DNA of 64,000 nucleotides from Pseudomonas ekonensis (lineage in GTDB: Bacteria; Pseudomonadota; Gammaproteobacteria; Pseudomonadales; Pseudomonadaceae): contig NZ_JAHSTS010000001.1 in the NCBI RefSeq assembly GCF_019145435.1, forward strand, positions 2,432,001 through 2,496,000, given 5' to 3'. Each line of letters opens with the position of its first letter. Within the stretch, counting starts at the first letter, position 1. The notes beneath the pieces were generated by a model. It made no database searches and was not told the origin of the DNA. It saw only the letters and a program-made list of their open reading frames with translations. This document shows positions 25,918 through 34,477 of this stretch, one piece after another. The position numbers and the translations under genes were made by a program.

Positions 25918-26615
25918 GGCGTCGGCGGTTTCGTCCGTTCATGGGCCACCCACATCGCGGCGAACAGCATGAACGGCAGGTGCCCTGCCGGCAGGCACAG
26001 CGGCAACAGCATCAGCGCCCAGCAGGTGCTGACGCACCAGAAGCCGTGGCTTGCGCCAAAACGCAACGGGTCGGCCAACGCCGGCCAACCGAACACCGAC
26101 AAGCGCGGACGCAGGTGACAACGCGCCAGACAACGCCTGCGTGCCCGGCTCACCTGCCACAGCAACCCGCCGCTCAGCACGATCGATGCCGCCGCCAGCG
26201 CCGAGCCTGTACGGGAAACCAGCAGCAACGCGACCACAAACAACAGGGCGCAGGCTGCCAACCAAACCAGAAAATACGCCAACAGAAACAGCGCGACGGC
26301 ACGCCAGCGGTGACGCGAAAGCGAGCGGAACCAGAGGTGCAGCAAGGGGCCGGCCAATGCCGGCACCATCATGGCGACCAGCATCGTCAACATCCCGCCT
26401 GTCAGGGCGGCGGCATCCACCGTCGCCCCGGCCAGCCGCAGATAGGCGATCCCTTCGGCGAGCATCGGCCTCGAACCGTCCACGCACAGTTGCATCAATC
26501 CGGCATGAACCCTGTCGTTGACGGCCATCAGGACGAAGACCGACAGGCTGATCCCCCACAACAGGCTGGCGAGGGGATCAACCCCCGCATCCCTCAGCCG
26601 TTGCGCCAGGGCCAT
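25896..26615 (-). CDS. DUF2182 membrane protein
   Basis: 239 residues with about six membrane helices. DUF2182 features are visible: MLTMLVAMMVPALAGPLLHLW near residue 77, RRCLARCHLRP near 162 and HGFWCVSTCWALMLLPL near 191, with repeated cysteines and histidines that led to the name predicted metal-binding membrane protein. The ATG at 26615 is two bases after the tyrosinase stop; an earlier ATG inside the tyrosinase gene is less likely. Close coupling with a copper enzyme suggests a copper-related or accessory role. Function is not known. Confidence 0.75.
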   Translation of the reverse strand: MALAQRLRDAGVDPLASLLWGISLSVFVLMAVNDRVHAGLMQLCVDGSRPMLAEGIAYLRLAGATVDAAALTGGMLTMLVAMMVPALAGPLLHLWFRSLSRHRWRAVALFLLAYFLVWLAACALLFVVALLLVSRTGSALAAASIVLSGGLLWQVSRARRRCLARCHLRPRLSVFGWPALADPLRFGASHGFWCVSTCWALMLLPLCLPAGHLPFMLFAAMWVAHERTKPPTPQAWVVG

Positions 26616-26617
26616 GG

Positions 26618-28192
26618 TCAGGTCGACTGGCGGTAGATGCTGACCCGCTGGATCGAAACCCCTTCGGTGCAATGCACCGGCACGAACAGCACCGGCAGTT
26701 TGCGCAGGTCGCTCTGGCCGGACAGGTGCAGCCGGTCGATGGTGGCGGTGATTTCGATCACCTTGCTCAGGCCCGCGCCGCCATGGGGCTTGGCGAGGTT
26801 GCTGGCTTCGCCGACGCCGAACAGCGACACCACGCCGGCCAGGTTCTCCGGATGCTCGGCCGGATCCTCGCCTTCGCCCAGGCCGACATAGACGTCGAAG
26901 ATCGCCGCATCGTTGGCACCGGTGATGTTCTCCAGGTTGAGGAACACCCGGTCGGGTTCCGAGGGAGCCTGCAACGCGAAGCTGGCCATGCTGAAGCTTT
27001 GGGTGAGTTTGGCGGCGGTGGGCTTGTCTGTCTTGACGAGCGTCGCGGACGGGGCGCTCCCCAAGGTCAGCGCCTTGCTGTTGGCGCCGAGCAGCTCGAC
27101 CGTGGGTTTTCTGGGCACGTCAGCGACCTCCGCAAAGGTGAACGTTGCGGGCGCGTCCATCAGCGTCTTCAGCGTATCCATGCGCAGCGCCACACGCTGT
27201 TGGCCGCCCAGAGGATCGGAAATGTCCTCGTACACATAGTCGAGCCCCGCTGCTTTGGTGTCCAGCATGTCTTTGGGGGCAAACGACTTGCGGCTGCCGT
27301 CGGCCTGCGGCAGCACGAAGCGTTGTTTGCCGGAGGGGCCGTCGAGCCAGGACTTGAGCACCGGGTTGGTGAAGCGCGGATTGCGGTTGCGCCAGACCTC
27401 CCAGAGCCGGTCGATGTTGGCGTGGTGCAGCCAGAAGATCGGATCCAGCGCAGCCGTCAGCGGCATGGACATCAACCCGTAATTCCTCCAGTCCTGCGGA
27501 TCGGTGTTCTGCACCGCGCCCCCGACCAGGCCGTGCACCGGATCGTGGGGCCCCTGCTCCAGCACGCCTTCGTTCGCCCGGTCGGCATTGTGCTGAAAGG
27601 GCGTGCGCACGCCGCCGAATCCCGGCGAGCCGTTGGGCAGCCCTTCGTAGTCGGGATCGCTCAGCGCGGCGGTCAGGTCGACATCGATGGCGCGGATCAC
27701 CACCACCCCGTCGCCACGGCCGAAACGGCGCGCTTCAAAGAGCGGGTTGTCGCCGCCGTCGGGCCAACTGTTCTTGGCGAAGGCTTCCGGCAACTGCCGG
27801 GGGTTGGCGGCGGTGGCGTCGTTGTAGTTCCAGTAAGGCAAGGCCCAGTCGGACGGCGCACCGGGCAAGGTGCGGATGGCGGCGCGCACCATCGATTCGA
27901 AAGCAGCCAGGTAGCCCCGGTGCCAAGGCAGGAAGTACCAACTGTGGTGCTGGCACTGGTTGCGGTCCTGCTTGAGGAACTCGGGCGTCGCCGGCAGTTT
28001 TTCGGTCGGCTTCAGCCAGCCGAATTGACGCCAGACGACCTCTTCGACCCCATGGATCGCCGCCTGGTAGCGCCAACTGGTGACGTCGCTGAACGGTCGC
28101 GCCTTCATGATCTTGACCCCGCGTGCATACCACAGCAGTTCGGGGGGCCAAGGTTGCTTCAAGCTCCAGACATTGCGCCGTGTGTACGTCAT
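26618..28192 (-). CDS. Tyrosinase-family copper monooxygenase
   Basis: 524 residues. GGAGGTG stands eight bases before the ATG at 28192, so the earlier in-frame ATGs (up to 28294) are not needed. Both type-3 copper sites are visible: CuA HHSWYFLPWHRGYLAAFE near residue 81, with the Arg after the second His, and CuB DPIFWLHHANIDRLWEVW near 252. The C-terminal 150 residues (from about 380) are a beta-rich extension like the shielding domain of plant polyphenol oxidases. It would oxidise phenols to quinones. There is no signal peptide. The DUF2182 gene is coupled downstream. Confidence 0.9.
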   Translation of the reverse strand: MTYTRRNVWSLKQPWPPELLWYARGVKIMKARPFSDVTSWRYQAAIHGVEEVVWRQFGWLKPTEKLPATPEFLKQDRNQCQHHSWYFLPWHRGYLAAFESMVRAAIRTLPGAPSDWALPYWNYNDATAANPRQLPEAFAKNSWPDGGDNPLFEARRFGRGDGVVVIRAIDVDLTAALSDPDYEGLPNGSPGFGGVRTPFQHNADRANEGVLEQGPHDPVHGLVGGAVQNTDPQDWRNYGLMSMPLTAALDPIFWLHHANIDRLWEVWRNRNPRFTNPVLKSWLDGPSGKQRFVLPQADGSRKSFAPKDMLDTKAAGLDYVYEDISDPLGGQQRVALRMDTLKTLMDAPATFTFAEVADVPRKPTVELLGANSKALTLGSAPSATLVKTDKPTAAKLTQSFSMASFALQAPSEPDRVFLNLENITGANDAAIFDVYVGLGEGEDPAEHPENLAGVVSLFGVGEASNLAKPHGGAGLSKVIEITATIDRLHLSGQSDLRKLPVLFVPVHCTEGVSIQRVSIYRQST

Positions 28193-28434
28193 CGCCTGCA
28201 CCTCCATGTCGTCGGGTTCGGATCCTTCACCGTCAAACGTCGGACGCTGTGTGATCAGACTATAGGGCACCTTTGCGGGCGGCGTCGGAACCACGGATCC
28301 GGTAGTGGCTCATTGCGATGAACGGCCATGTGCAATGACGGGAATGTGCTCTACTCAGCCAATGATCACAGGCCGCACCTCCAGGGATACGGTCTGTCGG
28401 GCCCAGGGATCGATGACTGGACAGGGAAGCAATC

Positions 28435-29781
28435 ATGAACCGTCTGAACATCATCGCGCTGGGCCTGGCAGCGGCTGTCTCCAGCCTGTGCGCCAATGCC
28501 TATGAATCGGATCTCCACTACGGCCTGACCTACTGGCTCGCCGCGCAGGCCGGTTTCGACCCGCTCCAGACGCAGGAGATCGCCCGCCAGAACGAGCTCA
28601 CCGACACCGGCATGCTCGATGCGAAACACGCGATCATCTGGGATTTGTGCATCTGGCGCGACACGAACGCCAGCGGTCAGACCCGGGCCTTGCATTTCAG
28701 GTCCCAGAATGCGCCGCCCTTGCCGCCGGCCCAGCGCAAAGTCACCGAAGACTCGCGTTACGCCCAAGGCCAGTCCGACAGCATCATCCACACCAAACCC
28801 CATGAGGATCCGGAGCTGCAAGGCAAGTTCGGCCAGGCGCTGCACGGTCGGCAGGATGCGTATTCCCATGCAGGACAAAGCAATACGTTTTCCCCCTTGT
28901 GCCCTGAGCTGTGGATTTGGTCGCACCCCATAGATAAGGGGGGGATTTTCTCGCACGTCGCCGATCAGACCTTCCGGGCCAAGGAAAAATGTTTCAGGGC
29001 GGCGTCGAGCACCTACGGCCTGATGCTGCGCTTTCGGGACACGATGTCGCTCGCGACCCCGCCCAAAAAACTTGATGAACTGGAAACCTCCATCAAGGAA
29101 TTCTGCGCAGCCTCGACCAAAGCGGAAAAGTCCAAATGGTTCGTTGACCAGCATGTGCCGCAAGCCGACGCCATTGCGAAAAACACCAGCCTTGAGGACG
29201 GCGGCCGCAGTTTCTACAGGGCGCCCCGGATCGATCTGCGCCGGGGCGTCCAATCGCTCGCGGCGGTCAAGGAGAACATCCCCGAGTATGAGCAGCAAGA
29301 GCCCGGCTGGTTGCCCGCCATCGAAATCGACCCGAAGCTGCGCGACCTGATGATGAACGGAATCAGTGCGTCACCGAAGGCAAGGGAGTACGCCCGGACA
29401 CTCCTCAGAACGTGGCTCACAGTGCCTCCCGAGCAACTGGGCGGGGTGGTGAAAGTACGGGAGGCAACCGACAGCCCGCCCAAGACACCGGCTGCGGTCG
29501 CCCTTCTGCAGCGCTTGCGCCTGAAGGACCAAGGCCGGTTCGCGCCGAAGGCATTCAACCTGCAATCGACGAAACCGGAGGACTACATCACGCTCGACGG
29601 CAACGACTGGGCCAGCGTACTGATCCCCGTGCGGGGGCAGAAGGCCGAAGCACTGGTGGGCGACCTGCAAGACGGCTTTCTGGTGATCGCGATCCTTCGC
29701 CATGCGCCCAATGAAGTCTTGCTGATCAAAGTCACGAAGGACTACGAACTGGATGAAGTGACCAGCCTGATTTTTCACTGA
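28435..29781 (+). CDS. Secreted zinc phospholipase C/S1-P1 nuclease-like protein (DUF6765-like)
   Basis: 448 residues with a signal peptide (MNRLNIIALGLAAAVSSLCANA). The mature N-terminus is YESDLHYGLTYWLAAQAGFDP, and later ALHGRQDAYSHAG near residue 139 gives a HxxxDxxxH pattern. Together with the early histidine these fit the trinuclear-zinc, all-helical fold of phospholipase C and S1/P1 nucleases, and the specific DUF6765 group. The C-terminal 180 residues have no obvious relation. AGGGAAG precedes the ATG. It is divergent from the tyrosinase (242-base gap, no clear operator). Substrate unknown; exported by Sec. Confidence 0.65.
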   Translation: MNRLNIIALGLAAAVSSLCANAYESDLHYGLTYWLAAQAGFDPLQTQEIARQNELTDTGMLDAKHAIIWDLCIWRDTNASGQTRALHFRSQNAPPLPPAQRKVTEDSRYAQGQSDSIIHTKPHEDPELQGKFGQALHGRQDAYSHAGQSNTFSPLCPELWIWSHPIDKGGIFSHVADQTFRAKEKCFRAASSTYGLMLRFRDTMSLATPPKKLDELETSIKEFCAASTKAEKSKWFVDQHVPQADAIAKNTSLEDGGRSFYRAPRIDLRRGVQSLAAVKENIPEYEQQEPGWLPAIEIDPKLRDLMMNGISASPKAREYARTLLRTWLTVPPEQLGGVVKVREATDSPPKTPAAVALLQRLRLKDQGRFAPKAFNLQSTKPEDYITLDGNDWASVLIPVRGQKAEALVGDLQDGFLVIAILRHAPNEVLLIKVTKDYELDEVTSLIFH

Positions 29782-29807
29782 GTTTCCGACAGCGTCGATG
29801 AACCGAC

Positions 29808-31064
29808 CTAAACCCGCGCCTGCGGGACATCCGTCGCGTGCCGGTGATGCTTGGCGCTCACCCGCTGCGCCCGGTAGATGCCGGCATGCCCGGAAAACAG
29901 GTACGCCGTCACGCAGCCGACCGCCGCCAGCGGCCCGATGCCGGCGCCGAACAGCTCCATCGCCATCAGCGTCGTGGCGATGGGCGTGTTGGCGGCGCCG
30001 GCGAACACCGCCACGAAGCCGATGCCCGCCATCAGGGCGAACGGCATGTCCAGCAGCGGCCCCAGCACGTTGCCGAGGGTCGCGCCGATGTAGAACAGCG
30101 GCGTCACTTCACCGCCCTTGAAACCGCTGCCCAACGAGGCGACGGTGAAGGCCAGCTTGCCCGCGAAGTCGTAGGCTGGCACCGGCTCCTGGAACGAGCG
30201 GACGATGCCGTCGAGGCCCAGGCCGATGTAGGGCTGGGCGTCCAGGCCCCACACCGCCAGCGCAATGACGGTGCCGCCCAGCAGCGGACGCAGCGGCGCG
30301 TAGGCGATCCGCCGTTTCATCAGCGCGCCGAGCCGGTGGGTGGCGCCGGCGAAGAGCATGCCGACCAGGCCGAACACCACGCCCGCGATGACAACGGCCA
30401 TGACGCTGCCGGCGCTGACCGGCACCAGGTCGCCGATGGCGTAAGGCGTGTGGTGCACGCCCCAGGCCAGGCAGACCCGGTCTGCCACCAGGCTGGCGGC
30501 AATGCAGGGAAACAGCGCGTCGTAGCGCAAGCGCCCGATGGCCAGCACCTCCAGGCCGAACACCGCCCCGGCCAGCGGCGTGCCGAACACCGACGAGAAC
30601 CCGGCGGCGATGCCGGCCATCAGCAGCACGCGCCGGTCGACGCGATCCAGCCTGAACAGGCGCGTGAGCTGATCGGCCAGCGCCCCGCCCATCTGCACCG
30701 CCGTGCCTTCGCGGCCCACCGAGGCGCCGAACAGGTGCGAAACCACGGTGCCGCCCAGCACCAGGGGCACCATACGCAGGGGGATCACGCGTTGGGGATC
30801 GTGGATCTCGTCGATGATCAGGTTGTTGCCGGCGTCGACGGCCTTGCCGAACCGGTGATAGATCAGGCCGACCGCGAAACCGGCCAGCGGCAGCAGCCAG
30901 ATGATCCAGGGATGGCGCTCGCGCCAGGCGGTGGCCTGATCGAGCGAAAGCAGGAAAAACGCCGACGCGCTGCCGGCCAGCACCGCCACGGCGGAGGCGA
31001 TGGCCAGCCACTTGGCCAGATATGGCAGCATCCGGAAGGGTTCGAAACGATTGAGGATTGGCAT
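29808..31064 (-). CDS. eriC: CLC-F type fluoride/proton antiporter
   Basis: 418 residues with CLC features: GREGTAVQMGG near residue 116, GxxLAGAVFGLE near 163 (the external-gate glutamate), and GGEVTPLFYIGATLGN near 316. Several differ from chloride CLCs in the way of the fluoride branch: GNNLIID near residue 79 in place of GSGIP, GREGT instead of GREGP, and GGEVTPLF. This branch expels fluoride in exchange for protons at the inner membrane. A fluoride riboswitch 80 bases upstream supports the call. The ATG at 31064 has only a weak ribosome site; the next in-frame ATG is 11 codons on. Confidence 0.9.
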   Translation of the reverse strand: MPILNRFEPFRMLPYLAKWLAIASAVAVLAGSASAFFLLSLDQATAWRERHPWIIWLLPLAGFAVGLIYHRFGKAVDAGNNLIIDEIHDPQRVIPLRMVPLVLGGTVVSHLFGASVGREGTAVQMGGALADQLTRLFRLDRVDRRVLLMAGIAAGFSSVFGTPLAGAVFGLEVLAIGRLRYDALFPCIAASLVADRVCLAWGVHHTPYAIGDLVPVSAGSVMAVVIAGVVFGLVGMLFAGATHRLGALMKRRIAYAPLRPLLGGTVIALAVWGLDAQPYIGLGLDGIVRSFQEPVPAYDFAGKLAFTVASLGSGFKGGEVTPLFYIGATLGNVLGPLLDMPFALMAGIGFVAVFAGAANTPIATTLMAMELFGAGIGPLAAVGCVTAYLFSGHAGIYRAQRVSAKHHRHATDVPQARV

Positions 31065-31145
31065 GGGTCATGAGCTCGAAGGGATTCGGGCTGACCGACG
31101 GAGGGGAACGTGACGCGAACGCCTACAGCCCCGACGTTGGTCAGG

Positions 31146-31210
31146 TATCTGTAGGCGTCATCAGCCGCGTGCGATGCGGCGGTTCAAGGAGGAACACCAT
31201 CTCCTGCGGG
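31146..31210 (-). promoter_or_regulatory. Fluoride riboswitch (crcB motif)
   Basis: On the minus strand the leader of the CLC gene carries the conserved crcB-motif pieces in order: GCAGGAGATGGTGTTCCTCC, then AACCGC, then a variable stem, then GCTGATGACGCCTACAG. These match the fluoride riboswitch consensus (GGNGATGG..., ...GCTGATGACGCCTAC). The 3' CGCCTACAG can pair with CTGTAGGCG at 31119-31128, which would serve as the alternative stem of the expression platform. No U-run follows that stem, so control may be at translation or through another mechanism. Confidence 0.92.
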
Positions 31211-31265
31211 CGATGCTAACCGGACCCTGGGCGATGAGGCCACGGCTTTTTTTCCCGATGGCGCC

Positions 31266-32294
31266 TCAGGCCAGCGGCCGTTCCTGCCACAAGCGCTTGG
31301 GCAACACCGCCGGCGACGCATGGATGATCGACATCCGCACCACGTGGTTGAGCATCACGAAGGCCGGATCGAGCTTGAGCAGCAAGGCCGCCGCCGTCAT
31401 CACCTCGACCCCGCCGGGCACCCAGGACATGAACAGCGTCAGGAACGGCCGCCCCGTCACCTGGCTGAACGCGGCGGCCACCAGCAGCGTGGCGCAGAAC
31501 GTCAGAGCGGTGACCACAAGGCCGGCGCGCACGTAACGCAACACATCCTTGAGGGTAATGTCCTTGAGGCGGATGCCGATCAGCCCGCCGAGCAACACCA
31601 GCGCGACCAGGGCCAGCGGATCCGGCACATGCAGCGCCGCTTCGGGGAACTCGACGTTGAACGCGGCGGTGTACAGCAGGCCGGTCAGCATGTACGGCGC
31701 CGGCATGTCCAGGCGCTCCAGCAGGTAACCGGTGACGACGGCCGCCGACGCTGGCGCCAGCACCAAGAGGTAATCGTGCAGCGACCCGACCGAGGGCCCC
31801 GCGCCGCCGGGATGCCCGCCGGCGATGAGCGTGACCACCAGCAGCAACGCCAGCAGACGGACGATGTGCACGAACGCGATGCGCCCGGACGCCGCCCCCT
31901 GCCCGCCCGTCACGGTCATGACCGCCGCCATCGCGCCGGGAACGGAGCCGAGCAGGCTCTCGACATGCCCCCATTTCTCCGCACGCCGCAGCCAGTGGTA
32001 GCCGACCAGGATCTGCACGCTCATGCAGATGAGCAGGCCGCCCAGGATGCTGACGTCGCCCAGCTCGCCGATCATCGAGACCGTGACGATGGAGCCGACA
32101 CTGATCCCCAGCAGCAACTGCACGACGGCCACGAACGGATGCGGCATGCGCAGCGGCACGCCCAACTTGCTCACGGCCGTGACGGCGCAGATCGCACCGA
32201 CCAGCTCGCCGAGGGGCAGCCCGGTCAGGTGACCGATCCAGGCCCCCAGCGCCGCCACCGGGATGGGCAACAGGTATTCGAACAGTGTTTTCAT
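31266..32294 (-). CDS. AbrB-family inner membrane permease
   Basis: 342 residues, about ten helices with an internal duplication, as in the AbrB/ammonia monooxygenase-related family. Repeat halves are recognisable by SLLGSVPGAMAAVMTVTGG near residue 129 and FMSWVPGGVEVMTAAALLL near 297. The family's role is poorly known. Its ATG overlaps the MFS gene stop (TGATG), so the two are translated together and may serve a single export or uptake task. Confidence 0.8.
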   Translation of the reverse strand: MKTLFEYLLPIPVAALGAWIGHLTGLPLGELVGAICAVTAVSKLGVPLRMPHPFVAVVQLLLGISVGSIVTVSMIGELGDVSILGGLLICMSVQILVGYHWLRRAEKWGHVESLLGSVPGAMAAVMTVTGGQGAASGRIAFVHIVRLLALLLVVTLIAGGHPGGAGPSVGSLHDYLLVLAPASAAVVTGYLLERLDMPAPYMLTGLLYTAAFNVEFPEAALHVPDPLALVALVLLGGLIGIRLKDITLKDVLRYVRAGLVVTALTFCATLLVAAAFSQVTGRPFLTLFMSWVPGGVEVMTAAALLLKLDPAFVMLNHVVRMSIIHASPAVLPKRLWQERPLA

Positions 32295-33481
32295 CAAGAC
32301 TCCGGCGTATCGGTGGGCAATCGGGATTGAAGACGGGTGCCGCCGGGCTTCCAGAACCGTTGGGCGATCAGCAGCGGCAACACCTGGAACAGCACGATCA
32401 CGGCGGCGCACCCGGCCCAGCCCCAGCGCTCCCAGGCCGCGCCCGGCACGAAGGCCCCGAGGCTGCCGCCCAGGTAGTAGCAGGTCAGGTACAGCCCCAC
32501 GGCGGCGGCCTTGTTCTGCCGGGCGTTGGCGGTGATGAAGGCGTTGGCGGCGGCCTGGGCGAGGAACACCCCGGTGGAGCTCAGGGCCAGGCCCGCCACG
32601 ATCCACCCCAGCGACGGCGACAGGGTCAGGGCCGTGCCCGCCACGCCCAGGCACGCGGCCACTTTCACCAGATCGGCCTGGGGCCGGCCTCGGCCCAACC
32701 GCCCCGCCAGCGGCACCACCACCAGCGCCAGCAGGAACACCGCATAGATCGACCCGAGCGCTGCGCTGCCCAGCGAAAACGGTGCCCTTCCCAGGTGCAG
32801 GCCGATGTAGGTGAACATCGCCACCTGGGCGAACAGGACGCAGAACCCCACCGCGCAGGCGCCCAGCAGCGGTGCGGAAAACAGGCTTGACCGGACTGCC
32901 TGAACCGGCCGCTCCGAGGCTTTCGGATTGGCCGGCAGCAACAAGGCAATCGCGAGCCCTGTCAGCAGGCTCAGGCCCGCCAGCGAGGCCAGCCCCAGGC
33001 GCCAGTCGCCGAACTCCGTCAGCAGCCCCGACAGGAACCGCCCGAGAAACCCGCCCAGCACCGTGCCGGCGATGTACACGCTGGTGACTTCAGTGACGGC
33101 GCCGCCGCTCCAGCGCCCGCCGATGTAGGCGACGCTGGTGGCGAACACGAACGGAATCAGCAGCCCCTCGAGCGAGCGCCAGAACAGGAAAGCACCGAAA
33201 CCGCCGGCCCACGCCGACAACGCCGCCGGCAACGCCAGCAGCAGCGCGGCCACGACAATCACCTGCCGTTGCGGCCAGCGGGCCGTCATCCGCCCTACAA
33301 AGGGGGCGCACACCGCCACGGCCAGGGTGGTGGCCGTGATGCTCCAGCTGGCCTGCCGGGCAGAGATCCGGAAAGCGGCCGACAGTTGATCGAGCAGCCC
33401 CTGGGTGGCGTACAGGTTGAGGAACGCCGCGCAGCCGCAGAGGAACAAGGCGATTTTCGGGCAATGCAGGCGTGGCTTCAT
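32294..33481 (-). CDS. MFS transporter
   Basis: 395 residues, twelve predicted helices, with the loop-2 motif GRMTARWPQRQ near residue 65 and a second-half counterpart GRLGRGRPQADL. It resembles YnfM-type arabinose/drug efflux proteins. The start at 33481 is chosen because a palindromic operator sits just upstream (33487-33507); an ATG at 33508 would place the operator inside the gene. Divergent from its likely LysR regulator and coupled to the AbrB-type permease gene. Confidence 0.85.
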   Translation of the reverse strand: MKPRLHCPKIALFLCGCAAFLNLYATQGLLDQLSAAFRISARQASWSITATTLAVAVCAPFVGRMTARWPQRQVIVVAALLLALPAALSAWAGGFGAFLFWRSLEGLLIPFVFATSVAYIGGRWSGGAVTEVTSVYIAGTVLGGFLGRFLSGLLTEFGDWRLGLASLAGLSLLTGLAIALLLPANPKASERPVQAVRSSLFSAPLLGACAVGFCVLFAQVAMFTYIGLHLGRAPFSLGSAALGSIYAVFLLALVVVPLAGRLGRGRPQADLVKVAACLGVAGTALTLSPSLGWIVAGLALSSTGVFLAQAAANAFITANARQNKAAAVGLYLTCYYLGGSLGAFVPGAAWERWGWAGCAAVIVLFQVLPLLIAQRFWKPGGTRLQSRLPTDTPES

Positions 33482-33486
33482 GGGAA

Positions 33487-33507
33487 TGTTCGTCAACGGA
33501 CCGAACA
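33487..33507. promoter_or_regulatory. LysR-type operator between MFS and lysR genes
   Basis: A 21-base dyad, TGTTCG-N9-CGAACA, that contains a T-N11-A core and lies in the 93-base divergent gap. This is the form expected for the recognition site of the LysR protein encoded to the right. It is very close to the MFS start codon, so binding could block MFS translation-start-proximal transcription or act with a second, activation site nearer the lysR gene. Confidence 0.5.
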
Positions 33508-33574
33508 TTTTTATAAGATGGGCCGCCTTCAGGATCCAATACCGATTTGCGACCGATCGATACCAAGGATGAAC

Positions 33575-34477
33575 ATGCTCGACCTGCGCCGCCTGCGTTG
33601 TTTTCTGGTTGTCAGCGAAGAACTGCACTTCGGCCGCGCCGCGGCGCGCCTGCACCTGTCCCAACCGCCGCTGACCCGGCAGATCTCGGCGCTGGAGGCG
33701 GAACTGGGCTTTCGCCTGTTCGACCGCAGCTCGCGCAACGTCACGCTCACCGCCGAAGGCCGGCACTTTCTGCCCTACGCACGGGCGTTGCTGGAGCAGG
33801 TCGAGCGCACGGCCGCCATCGGCCACAAACTGGCCGCCGGCAGCGTCGGCCATCTGGCCCTGGGCTTCGCCAGTTCCATCGCCCTGTCGGATCTGTTCAG
33901 CCAGGCCGTCCGGGATTTCTGCTCCGCCCACCCGCAGGTGCAACTGACGGTCGAGGAAGGTGCGTCCACTGCGCAGTGGTCGCAGATCGCCGAGGGACGA
34001 CTGGACGTCGGCCTGAGCCGCCTGCATCCGCCGGCCGACCGCTCGGACATCGAAGTGACGTGCCTGGGCCAGGAACCCCTGATCGCCGCCGTGGCCAGCG
34101 ACAGTCCCCTCGCCGCGCAGGAGCGGGTGACGCTCAGCGAATTGAGCGAACACCCGTTGATCGCCTTCCCGACGGACTACGGCTCCGGGCTCAACGACAG
34201 CATCGAAACCCTGTACCGCCGCCACGGGCTCACACCCCGCCGGGCGCCGACCGGCAAGCAGATCACCTCGCTCATCGCCCTGGTGGCGGCGGGCCGGGGC
34301 GTCGCCGTCGTGCCGCAGTGCGTGCAGACCCTGGTGCGCCACGGCGTGACCTACCGCCCCCTGGCGGAGGCCCACGCCACCGTGCCGCTGCTGGCGATGA
34401 CCCGCCGGCAGGAGCGCAGCCCGCTGGTGCGCGCCTTTGTCGAGATCCTGCGCCGGAGCGTTCAGAGCATCGGATAA
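33575..34477 (+). CDS. LysR-family regulator of the MFS/AbrB operon
   Basis: 300 residues from the ATG at 33575, preceded by AAGGA six bases away; the ATG two codons earlier has no space for a ribosome site. Winged helix at residues 1-60 (MLDLRRLRCFLVVSEELHFGRAAARLHLSQPPLTRQISALE), the BenM/CatR-like HFGRAA form, then a ligand domain. Its 3' end overlaps the convergent glutathione transferase gene by 16 bases. Confidence 0.9.
   Translation: MLDLRRLRCFLVVSEELHFGRAAARLHLSQPPLTRQISALEAELGFRLFDRSSRNVTLTAEGRHFLPYARALLEQVERTAAIGHKLAAGSVGHLALGFASSIALSDLFSQAVRDFCSAHPQVQLTVEEGASTAQWSQIAEGRLDVGLSRLHPPADRSDIEVTCLGQEPLIAAVASDSPLAAQERVTLSELSEHPLIAFPTDYGSGLNDSIETLYRRHGLTPRRAPTGKQITSLIALVAAGRGVAVVPQCVQTLVRHGVTYRPLAEAHATVPLLAMTRRQERSPLVRAFVEILRRSVQSIG

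Noticed and set aside
28287-28315. GGAACC near the tyrosinase upstream region as a possible hrp box
   Set aside because: No CCACNNA at 15 or 16 bases; isolated GGAACC is expected by chance.
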